NCBI RefSeq assembly: GCF_000183545.2
Contig: NZ_JH976535.1
Location: forward strand, 510,840 to 574,839
DNA: 64,000 bases
Direction: 5' to 3'
From: Thermaerobacter subterraneus DSM 13965
GTDB taxonomy: Bacteria; Bacillota; Sulfobacillia; Thermaerobacterales; Thermaerobacteraceae
Made by a program: the position numbers and the translations under genes. The notes beneath the pieces are model-generated. The model was not told the origin of the DNA. It saw nothing but the letters and a program-made list of their open reading frames with translations, and ran no database searches. This document shows, in pieces, positions 17,175-24,178 of the stretch (within the stretch, counting starts at the first letter, position 1; each line of letters begins with the position of its first letter).

Positions 17175-19037
17175 CTAATGGGCTGGTTCGACGCCCACCC
17201 CGGCCAGAAAGGCCCGTAGGCGCCGGCGCACCGCGTCGCCATCGGGCAGGGTGACCAGCTCTTCCGCCAGAAGCCGGGCGTCGGCATAGCGCACGGCCCG
17301 GATCACCTGCTTGACCTCCGGCAGGGCGCGGGCGTGCATGCTGAGCTCGGTCATGCCGGCGCCCAGCAGGAAGGGCGCCGCCAGGGGCTCGCCGCCCAGC
17401 TCGCCGCACACGCCGGCCCAGATGCCCGCCTCTTCGGCGGCGCGGCCCACCTCCAGGATCAGGCGCAGCACCGCCGGGTGGAGGGGATCGTACAGGCCGG
17501 CGACCTGCCGGCTGGTCCGGTCGACGGCCAGGGTGTACTGGGTGAGGTCGTTGGTGCCGATGGAGAAGAAGTCCACGGCGCCGGCCAGGGTCCGGGCCGC
17601 CAGGGCGGCCGCCGGCACCTCGATCATGATCCCCACTTCCACCGGGCCGTGGGCGATCCCTTCCCGCTCCAGGCTTGCCGCCGCCTCCTGGACCGCCTGG
17701 CGCAGGCGCCGGACCTCCTCCAGGGTGGTCACCATGGGGAACATCACGCTGACCGGCCCCTCGGCGGCCGCCCGCAGCGCGGCCCGCAACTGGGCCTGCA
17801 GCAGGTCCGGCCGTTCCAGCCCCAGCCGTGCCCCGCGCCAGCCCAGGGCCGGGTTCATCTCCTCGGGCCAGTTAATGAAGGGCAGTCGCTTGTCGGCGCC
17901 CACGTCCAAGGTGCGCAGCACCAGGCGGCGCCCCCCAAGGGCCCGCACCGCGGCCACGTAGGCCTGCCATTGCTCCTCCTCTCCCGGCGGCTCGGACCGG
18001 TCGAGGAACAGGAACTCGGTGCGGAAGAGGCCCACGCCCTCCGGGCCGAAGGGCTCCGCTGCGGCAATGTCCTCGGGCCTGCCGATGTTGACGGCCAGCT
18101 CCACCCGCCGGCCGTCGGGGGTGACGGCCGGCAGGTCCCGCAGGGCGGCCAGGGTCCGGGCCCGCCGGGCCTGCTCGGCCAGGGCCTGTTCGACCGCCTG
18201 GCGGCGCTGGGGGCTGGGGTCGAGGACGACCCGGCCCGCCGTGCCGTCGACCACCACCGGCTGGCCGGGCCGAACCGCCGCCATGGCTCCGGCTGCGCCG
18301 GCCACCGCCGGCACCCCGGCGCCCCGGGCCAGGATCGCCACGTGGGAGGTGGCACCGCCGGCTTCCGTGACGAGCCCCAGCACCTTTTCCCGGGGCCAGC
18401 GGGCGGTGTCCGACGGCGCCAGGTCGTGGGCCACGATGACGCTGGGTTCGTCCGGCGTCAGATCCAGGGAAGCGCCCAGCAAGGCAGCCAGAAGCTGGCG
18501 CCCCACATCCCGGATGTCGGCGGCCCGGCCCCGCAGGTACTCGTCGTCGAGCTGCTCCAGCATGCGGGCGAAATCCTCGGTGGCGCGGGCCACGGCTGCT
18601 TCCGCCGTGCTGCCGCCGGCGATGGCCTGGCGTACCTGGCCGTCCAGTTCGGGGTCGTCGACCAGCAGCTGGTGGGCGGCGAAGATGGCCGCCTCGTCCT
18701 CCCCCGCCTGCTCCCGCGCCCGGGCGGCCAGCCGGTCCAGGCGCTCCCGCACCTGGCGCCGGGCCGCTTCCCACCGGGCCGTTTCCGCCTGCGGGTCGAC
18801 GGGGCCCGCCGGCGGCGGCACCGTCAGGTCGGGCGGCCGGTAGACCCAGGCCGGACCCAGCGCCAGCCCGGGCGCGGCGGCAATGCCCTCGATCACCCGC
18901 TCGCCCGGCGCCGGCCCACCGCCCGCCACGGCTCCCGCCGCCTGCGGGCCTTCACCGGGCGCCGCCGGGCCCGGCGTGGCCAGGCCGGGCGCGCCAGGGG
19001 GTTGGGGGGTAGCCGGTGTGGCCCGTTCGTCCTGCAC
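17175..19037 (-). CDS. ptsI: PTS enzyme I (phosphoenolpyruvate-protein phosphotransferase)
   Basis: This protein takes phosphate from PEP onto a histidine and passes it to HPr. All expected parts are visible in 620 residues: the N-terminal HPr-binding helical domain, the phospho-His loop GGATSHVAILARGAGVPAV with His232, and the PEP-binding barrel with GVGLFRTEFLFLDR, LRTLDVGADK, MFPMVTTLEE, GIMIEVPAAAL and FSIGTNDLTQY. The active-site acid/cysteine loop is AGVCGELGGEP. About 45 Ala/Gly/Pro residues precede the conserved start. It lies just downstream of ptsH with four bases between them. No sugar-specific EII genes are in the window, so here the pair may serve regulation or an EII encoded elsewhere. 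Confidence 0.95.
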   Translation of the reverse strand: MQDERATPATPQPPGAPGLATPGPAAPGEGPQAAGAVAGGGPAPGERVIEGIAAAPGLALGPAWVYRPPDLTVPPPAGPVDPQAETARWEAARRQVRERLDRLAARAREQAGEDEAAIFAAHQLLVDDPELDGQVRQAIAGGSTAEAAVARATEDFARMLEQLDDEYLRGRAADIRDVGRQLLAALLGASLDLTPDEPSVIVAHDLAPSDTARWPREKVLGLVTEAGGATSHVAILARGAGVPAVAGAAGAMAAVRPGQPVVVDGTAGRVVLDPSPQRRQAVEQALAEQARRARTLAALRDLPAVTPDGRRVELAVNIGRPEDIAAAEPFGPEGVGLFRTEFLFLDRSEPPGEEEQWQAYVAAVRALGGRRLVLRTLDVGADKRLPFINWPEEMNPALGWRGARLGLERPDLLQAQLRAALRAAAEGPVSVMFPMVTTLEEVRRLRQAVQEAAASLEREGIAHGPVEVGIMIEVPAAALAARTLAGAVDFFSIGTNDLTQYTLAVDRTSRQVAGLYDPLHPAVLRLILEVGRAAEEAGIWAGVCGELGGEPLAAPFLLGAGMTELSMHARALPEVKQVIRAVRYADARLLAEELVTLPDGDAVRRRLRAFLAGVGVEPAH

Positions 19038-19041
19038 GGGA

Positions 19042-19311
19042 TCACGACCCTTCGCCGAAGTTGGTTTCCACCAGTTCCTTCAGGGCCGCCAGGGCGTCGG
19101 CCGCGTCCTCGCCCTCCGCCCGCAGGGTCAGGGTGGTGCCCTGGCGTGCCCCCAGGCTCAGAATGGCCATCATGCTCTTGGCGTTCACGGTCTTGCCGTT
19201 GGCCGTGACCTCGATCCGGCTGCGGAAGCGGCTGGCGGTCTGCACGAAAAGGGCTGCTGGACGGGCGTGCAGGCCCGTGGGATGCTGGATGGTGACGGTG
19301 ACCTCCGCCAT
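19042..19311 (-). CDS. ptsH: PTS phosphocarrier protein HPr
   Basis: This small cytoplasmic carrier accepts phosphate from enzyme I on His15 (TGLHARPAALFV) and has the Gram-positive regulatory Ser46 (NAKSMMAILSLG), the target of HPr kinase/phosphorylase in catabolite repression. At 89 residues it is of normal length. Presence of Ser46 with its flanking sequence supports CcpA-type carbon control in this organism. It is the first gene of a ptsH-ptsI pair, transcribed away from the divergent NADH dehydrogenase gene. An AAGGGG-type site precedes the ATG. Confidence 0.96.
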   Translation of the reverse strand: MAEVTVTIQHPTGLHARPAALFVQTASRFRSRIEVTANGKTVNAKSMMAILSLGARQGTTLTLRAEGEDAADALAALKELVETNFGEGS

Positions 19312-19375
19312 GGGAAACCCCTTTCCGAGGGCGGGGCCGCGGGCTGGACACCCTAACCCCTGAGGAGGGACTGCT

Positions 19376-20644
19376 GTGGTCGACCCGGCGCGGGGCCCGG
19401 CCGGGGCCTCCCGTAACGGCCCACCCCATGTGGTGATCCTGGGTGCGGGTTACGCCGGATTCGCCGTGGCCCGCGGGTTGCGGGCGGCCCCGGCGAGGGT
19501 AACCCTGGTCAACCCCTATCCGTATCACTACTTTACAACACTGCTGCACGAGCCTGTGGCGCGCCCGCGCCTGCGGGAGCGCATCGCCCTGCCCCTGGCA
19601 CCTTACCTGCCCCCCAACGTGGCCCTGTGGCTGGGCCGGGCGGTCGCCGTCGATCCCGGGCGGCGGGTGGTGGATGTGGAAGACCGGGCCACCGGCGCCG
19701 TCCGCCGCCTGGAGGCCGACCTGCTGGTGGTGGCCGTGGGCAGCGAGCCTCTCTTCTTCGGCATCGCCGGGCTGGAGGAACGCGCCTTGACGGTGCGCGA
19801 CCTGTCTTCGGGCCCGGTCATCCGCAGCACGGTGGAGCAGCGCCTGGCGCGTTACGCCGCGGGTGATCTGGGCCCCGAAGGCCGGCGCATCGTCATCGGC
19901 GGGGGCGGCTACACCGGGGTCGAACTGGCTGCCGAGCTGGCCGAGGCGAGGGTCGACCTGGCCCGGGAGACGGGGGTGGCGCCGGGCGCCATCGAGATCT
20001 TCCTGGTGGAGGCGGCCCCGTCGTTGCTGCCGGGGTTCGACCCGCCCCTGGTCCGCTACGTCACCCGCTTTCTGGAGAAGGCCGGGGTGCGGGTGATCAC
20101 CGGCACGCCCATCCGGGAGGTCACCCCGCGCCACGTGGTGCTGGCCGACGGTCGGCGGCTGGAAGCGGGCACGGTGATCTGGACGGGAGGTGTTCGCGCC
20201 CACCGCCTGGTGGAACAGGCGGGCTTTGAGGTGGACCGGCGGGGCCGCGCGCTGGTGGGGCCGGACTTGCAGGCCCGCGGCTTCGCCGGCGTCTACCTGG
20301 CGGGAGACGCGGCGGCGTTCCCCGGCGAGGACGGGCGGCCCCTCCCGCCCACGGCCCAGGTGGCCCTGCAGCAGGGCGAGTATCTGGGGCGCGCGCTGGC
20401 GCGCCGCCTGCGCGGGCAGCCCGTGGAGCCCTTCACGCCCCACCTGCTGGGGACCGTGATCAGCCTGGGCCGCCGGGACGGGGTGGGTCTCTTGCGCAAC
20501 GGGTACCGGGTCACGGGCCATGCAGCGCGGGTGCTGAAATCGGCCACCCTCTGGCGGTACCTGTACCGGATCGGGGGCGCCTCCCTGGTGGCGCGGGTGC
20601 TGGGCGGCATGCCGCTGCATCCCCTGGCGGGCACCCGCCGGTGA
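19376..20644 (+). CDS. ndh: NADH dehydrogenase type II (NDH-2-like)
   Basis: A single-subunit membrane-associated flavoprotein that oxidises NADH and reduces quinone without pumping protons. Two Rossmann motifs are present: VVILGAGYAGFAVARGL for FAD and IVIGGGGYTGVELAAELAEA for NADH. The family marker is LAGDAAAFPGEDG followed by PPTAQVALQQGEYLG, the quinone-site region. The C-terminal 60 residues (SATLWRYLYRIGGASLVARV) form the usual amphipathic membrane-binding part. It has 422 residues; GTG at 19376 is preceded by GAGGAGGGA. It is divergent from ptsH. In aerobic thermophilic Firmicutes NDH-2 often feeds the quinone pool. Confidence 0.88.
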   Translation: MVDPARGPAGASRNGPPHVVILGAGYAGFAVARGLRAAPARVTLVNPYPYHYFTTLLHEPVARPRLRERIALPLAPYLPPNVALWLGRAVAVDPGRRVVDVEDRATGAVRRLEADLLVVAVGSEPLFFGIAGLEERALTVRDLSSGPVIRSTVEQRLARYAAGDLGPEGRRIVIGGGGYTGVELAAELAEARVDLARETGVAPGAIEIFLVEAAPSLLPGFDPPLVRYVTRFLEKAGVRVITGTPIREVTPRHVVLADGRRLEAGTVIWTGGVRAHRLVEQAGFEVDRRGRALVGPDLQARGFAGVYLAGDAAAFPGEDGRPLPPTAQVALQQGEYLGRALARRLRGQPVEPFTPHLLGTVISLGRRDGVGLLRNGYRVTGHAARVLKSATLWRYLYRIGGASLVARVLGGMPLHPLAGTRR

Positions 20645-20801
20645 CGTGCGGCCGCCGGCCCGCGGGGGCGGGAGCCCTTGGGGACGGCCACCCAGGGCGC
20701 AGCCGCTGGCGGGAGAGGGCCGCCGGTGAGGCCGGTGCGGTGGGCGGGGACCAGAAACGCGGGGACCAAAAAAATGTGTAGTGCGCGGGCCGCGGGTGTG
20801 G

Positions 20802-20972
20802 TAAACTACGACCAGTTAGCCGTTCGGTAGGCCGGTCACGACGATCGGGCTTCACCGTCGCGACCTGGGCCGGCGCGCGGGGCAGTGGGGGCCGGCACCC
20901 ACTGGCCGGTAGCGGGGTCCTGGGAGCAATCCCGGCTAGCGAGTCTCACATCAGTACGGAGGTATCCGCGGT
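20802..20972 (+). promoter_or_regulatory. Promoter element and structured leader of the cold-shock gene
   Basis: A -10-like TGTGGTAAACT (hexamer TAAACT at 20802-20807) is followed by about 160 untranslated bases. The leader can form several small hairpins: CGACG (20839-20843) with CGTCG (20856-20860), AGTGGG (20884-20889) with CCCACT (20898-20903), and GGGA-GCAA-TCCC (20922-20933). Long structured leaders are typical of csp mRNAs, where they act as temperature sensors; that role here is inferred. Upstream, GCGGGGACCA occurs twice near 20746 and 20758. The rest of the gap 20645-20801 shows nothing. Confidence 0.45.
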
Positions 20973-21173
20973 TTGACCGGGACAGTCAAGTGGTTCAATG
21001 CGGAGAAGGGTTACGGGTTCATCACCCGCGATGACGGCCAGGGCGACGTGTTCGTCCACTTCTCCGCGATCGTCGGAGCCGGTTACCGGACGCTGGAGGA
21101 GGGCCAGAAGGTCACCTTCGACGTGGTCGAGGGTGAGAAGGGCCCCAAGGCGCAGAACGTCATCGTTCTGTAA
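20973..21173 (+). CDS. cspA: Cold-shock domain protein
   Basis: A 66-residue single-stranded nucleic acid binding protein of the CspA/CspB family. RNP1 is [10 protein letters not shown] and RNP2 is VFVHFSAI, on the usual five-strand barrel starting [12 protein letters not shown]. Such proteins act as RNA chaperones or transcription antiterminators. The start is a TTG at 20973, ten bases after ACGGAGG; the sequence begins right at the conserved T-G-T-V-K. It is preceded by a long structured leader and followed by a strong terminator, so it is a single-gene unit. Confidence 0.95.
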   Translation: MTGTVKWFNAEKGYGFITRDDGQGDVFVHFSAIVGAGYRTLEEGQKVTFDVVEGEKGPKAQNVIVL

Positions 21174-21194
21174 GCTCCTGCACCGGAAAGCAGC

Positions 21195-21229
21195 GGGCGC
21201 CGCACCATGGTGCGGCGCCCTTTCTTTTT
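21195..21229 (+). terminator. Rho-independent terminator of the cold-shock gene
   Basis: A perfect 12-bp stem, GGGCGCCGCACC with GGTGCGGCGCCC around a two-base centre, is followed at once by TTTCTTTTT. It is the most typical intrinsic terminator on the plus strand of this window. Confidence 0.92.
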
Positions 21230-21296
21230 GGCAGCTTAGACAGGGGCGAGCTGGCACGCTGGGCGGGCACCTTGGGGGACGCGGGGGTGATAGGCC

Positions 21297-22943
21297 ATGG
21301 ACGCCGGGCCGGCGGCGGGCCGCCGCCAGGCCGTGAGAGGACGGCCGCTTCCTGCCGGGACGGGGCGCGGGGCTACGCCCCCTGGCATGGGCGGGGCGGC
21401 CGTGAACCGGCCCCTGCCGGAGGAACCCAGGGGACAGCGGGCCGCCCGGAGGCGCGGCTTTTGGGCGACCCTGCTGGCCCTGGCCCTGCTGGCCGCTGTG
21501 ATGGGTGCGGGGCGGCCGGCCGGGGCCGCCACGGGCGGAACCGGCTGGTTCGACCGCTATCCCCTGCCGCCGGGGAGCAAACCCTGGGCCGTGACCGTGG
21601 CACCGGACGGAACGGTGTGGGTGACCCTGACCGGCTCCCGCCGGCTGGGTGGCCTGGACCCGGCCACCGGGCGCTGGCGCTTCGTGGCCATGCCACGGGA
21701 GGTGCGCCAGCCGGCGCGCCTGGCCGCCGCCCCGGACGGGTCCCTGTGGCTTACCGACAACGACTTCGGCCGAGATCCCGCGGCCACCGCCTGGCGGTTC
21801 GTCCCGAATGCGACAAGCGGGAGCGGCGGCCGCTGGCAGGCTTACCCCCTGCCCTTTGCCGGCGCGGCTGCGGTGCTGCCGGCCGGCGATGCCGTCTGGC
21901 TGCTGCAGTTTCAGGGCAACCGGCTGGGCCGCCTGGATCCCGCCACCGGCCGCGTCGAGGTGGTCCCCCTTCCTCTGCCGGACTACCCGTGGCCTTCCAC
22001 CTGGGATCTGGCCCGGGACGAAGCCGGCCGCCTCTGGACCGTGAGCCCCCGTACCGGCACGGTGTACCGGTTCGACCCCCGGGACGGGACGTGGGCGACT
22101 TTTGCCCTTCCCCCCGACGTGGCGGGACCAGCCGGGGTGGCGGTGACGCCCGACGGGGAGGGCGTCTGGGTCACCGAGCACGGCGGCCGCACCATCGGCC
22201 GCCTCGACGTCACGACCCGGGCCTGGGTTCCCCTGCTCACGCCGCCGGCGCCCCCGGGCGAAGAGATCCAGGCCACCCGGCCCAACGACCTGGAGTGGGA
22301 CGGGCAGGGGCGACTCTGGGCCGCCCTGCACACCGGCAACGCCCTGGCCCGCATCGACCCGGCCACCAGCACGATGGAGCTGTTCCAGCTGCCGGCCGCC
22401 GAGCCCCAGTCGTGGGTGCAGTGGCTCGCCCGCGGGCCGGACGGCGCCATCTGGTTTGCCGCTTACGGCCGGGATTACGTGGGCCGGGTTGACCCTCGCG
22501 CCTGGCCGGTGATCCAGCTGGCCGCTGGGGTGGAGGCGACCCATCTGGTGCCGGCCGGTACGGCGTCCGTCAACGCAACCCTGGTCCAGCCGGCCCGCGG
22601 CGAGACGGGCGGTCCCGCCTCCGGCCCCGTGACCTGGGAGGTGGCTGACCGGCCCCGGGGGTGGGAGACGGTGTGGGAAGAACGCGGCCCGGCGGCGGCC
22701 CGGCTGCGCTTGACCGTGCCCCGGGATGCGGAACCCGGCGTGTACCCCCTGGTGCTGGCGGCCCGGGTGGCGCCCGAGCGGGTGGTGACGCGGACGGTAC
22801 GGGTGCAGGTGGTGCCACAGGCCGCTCTGCCCTGGCAGGCGCTGGCGGCCTTAGGCGCCATGGCGGGCGCGCTGGTGGTGGGGTGGCTGGGGGTGCTGGC
22901 TGGGATTCAGTCCCAGCGCCGGTCGAAACAGCCTCGCCCCTAG
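21297..22943 (+). CDS. Secreted, membrane-anchored beta-propeller protein (Vgb lyase / SMP-30-like)
   Basis: 548-residue hypothetical protein. A lead of about 50 residues is followed by a signal sequence (RRRGFWATLLALALLAAVMG, then AGAA). Repeated propeller blades follow, with the pattern APDGTVWVTLTGSRRLGGLD, RLAAAPDGSLWLTDND, LGRLDPATGR, VTPDGEGVWVTEHGGRTIGR, DGQGRLWAALHTGNALARID and GPDGAIWFAAYGRDYVGRVD. These resemble virginiamycin B lyase (Vgb) and SMP-30 propellers. An Ig-like domain follows, and a C-terminal membrane helix (LAALGAMAGALVVGWLGVLA) with a short basic tail. It probably faces outward. GGGGGTGAT lies nine bases before the ATG at 21297; ATG 21387 would be closer to the signal peptide. 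No enzyme activity is claimed; it precedes the CopC/CopD genes. Confidence 0.65.
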   Translation: MDAGPAAGRRQAVRGRPLPAGTGRGATPPGMGGAAVNRPLPEEPRGQRAARRRGFWATLLALALLAAVMGAGRPAGAATGGTGWFDRYPLPPGSKPWAVTVAPDGTVWVTLTGSRRLGGLDPATGRWRFVAMPREVRQPARLAAAPDGSLWLTDNDFGRDPAATAWRFVPNATSGSGGRWQAYPLPFAGAAAVLPAGDAVWLLQFQGNRLGRLDPATGRVEVVPLPLPDYPWPSTWDLARDEAGRLWTVSPRTGTVYRFDPRDGTWATFALPPDVAGPAGVAVTPDGEGVWVTEHGGRTIGRLDVTTRAWVPLLTPPAPPGEEIQATRPNDLEWDGQGRLWAALHTGNALARIDPATSTMELFQLPAAEPQSWVQWLARGPDGAIWFAAYGRDYVGRVDPRAWPVIQLAAGVEATHLVPAGTASVNATLVQPARGETGGPASGPVTWEVADRPRGWETVWEERGPAAARLRLTVPRDAEPGVYPLVLAARVAPERVVTRTVRVQVVPQAALPWQALAALGAMAGALVVGWLGVLAGIQSQRRSKQPRP

Positions 22944-23349
22944 CGCCACCGGTGCCGTAGCCTCCCTCGCCGGCTCGATCGGGTGGGCCGCGGGGCGGGG
23001 CTGCCGGCCGGGGATTGCGGGCAGGGACTGCCGGGCGGGGACCGCGGGGTAGGGACCGCCGGACGGGCGGGATCGGTCATCCACCTGAGTCAATGCGGGC
23101 CATGGGATTCCCTCCCGATGGATGGCACCTTGGCCGTTGTGCTATGCCCGAGTTGGGGCGGCCCTGCCGGCTACCGCGGCGACCGGTACCGGGTCCGGGT
23201 CGCGGCCGGGCACGCGCCCCCTCGGGGAGTGGCGGCAAGATTCCGGCCGCCGGCCGAGCTCCGGCCGGCGACCGTCGCCGGGGCGAAACGGGACCTTGGC
23301 GCTAGCGGTGCTGCGCGAACCAGGCATGACGACGGCAGGAGGGAAGATC
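22944..23349 (+). other. Gene-free stretch with degenerate 14-bp tandem units
   Basis: No supported gene. Four units of 13-14 bp of the type GGGACYGCCGGGCG follow each other at 23011-23023, 23024-23037, 23038-23051 and 23052-23065. The rest of the interval up to the copC ribosome binding site shows no convincing promoter. Confidence 0.5.
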
Positions 23350-23964
23350 ATGAACTGGAGGCGGCTGGTCCGAACGGCCTTTCTGGCGAGCCTCCTGGGA
23401 GGGGTCCTCGCAGTGGTGCTGGTGGCTTCCGGTGCCGGCGGCTGGACCCCGGCGGAGGCCCACGCGGCCCTGGTTGGGAGCTTTCCCGAGCCGGGCGCGC
23501 AGCTGCAGGAAGCGCCCCGGAAGATCGAGCTGATTTTCACCGAAGCGGTGGAACCAGAGTTTGGCGAACTGACGCTGACCCGGCAGGGTGGCGGGACCGT
23601 GGAACTGGGGCCCATGGAAGCCGAAGGGGAGACCCTGCGCGCCGAGGTGCGGGGCTCCATGCCGGCCGGCCAGTACGTCCTGCATTATAAGGTGCTCTCC
23701 CAGGACGGTCATCCGGTGGAAGGGGACGTGACCTTCTCCGTGGTGGCCGCCGCGCCCTCGCCCGGGTCGGGCACGGCGGACCAGCAACCCGCGCCCCCGG
23801 CACCCGGCCAGGACGAACCCGGCGGGGCCACCACGCCGCCGGCCGGGGCGGAGCCAGCGCCGGCCCAGGACGGTGGCTCTCAGGCCTGGCTGTGGGCCGC
23901 GGTGGTGGCCCTGGTGGCCGTGGTGGCGGTCGGGTTGATGACGGTGCTCCGGCGCCCGCGGTAA
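23350..23964 (+). CDS. copC: CopC-domain copper-binding protein, membrane-anchored
   Basis: Exported CopC/PcoC-family protein of 204 residues. A signal peptide (TAFLASLLGGVLAVVLVASG) ends at AEAHAALVGSFPEPGAQL, giving the mature N-terminal His typical of CopC Cu(II) binding. The cupredoxin-like strand pattern (RKIELIFTEAVEPEFGELTL, YVLHYKVLSQDGHPVEGDV) includes a second conserved His. A Pro/Gly/Ala-rich linker leads to a C-terminal membrane helix (AWLWAAVVALVAVVAVGLMT) and RRPR, so it is tethered outside. The ATG at 23350 follows GGCAGGAGGG. The next gene encodes a CopD-type membrane protein, the usual CopC partner in copper uptake. No Met-rich Cu(I) site is seen. Confidence 0.88.
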   Translation: MNWRRLVRTAFLASLLGGVLAVVLVASGAGGWTPAEAHAALVGSFPEPGAQLQEAPRKIELIFTEAVEPEFGELTLTRQGGGTVELGPMEAEGETLRAEVRGSMPAGQYVLHYKVLSQDGHPVEGDVTFSVVAAAPSPGSGTADQQPAPPAPGQDEPGGATTPPAGAEPAPAQDGGSQAWLWAAVVALVAVVAVGLMTVLRRPR

Positions 23965-24178
23965 GGGCGGGTGTCAGGCCCCGGCGGCGGGCCGGCCGCG
24001 CCGGCGAGCTGCGCAGCCGGAAGGTGCCTGGAGATCCTCGTGGCCCTGGGAGCTGCAGGGTGGCCGGGTGCCGTAGGGCCCAATCCCAAGAAGGAGATGG
24101 GTCCCGGACGGTGCGGCCGGGCTCCCGGGCTGTTCCACAAAGCTGTGGCCCGCGGGAGGTTCGCGGGAGGGGTCGGGT

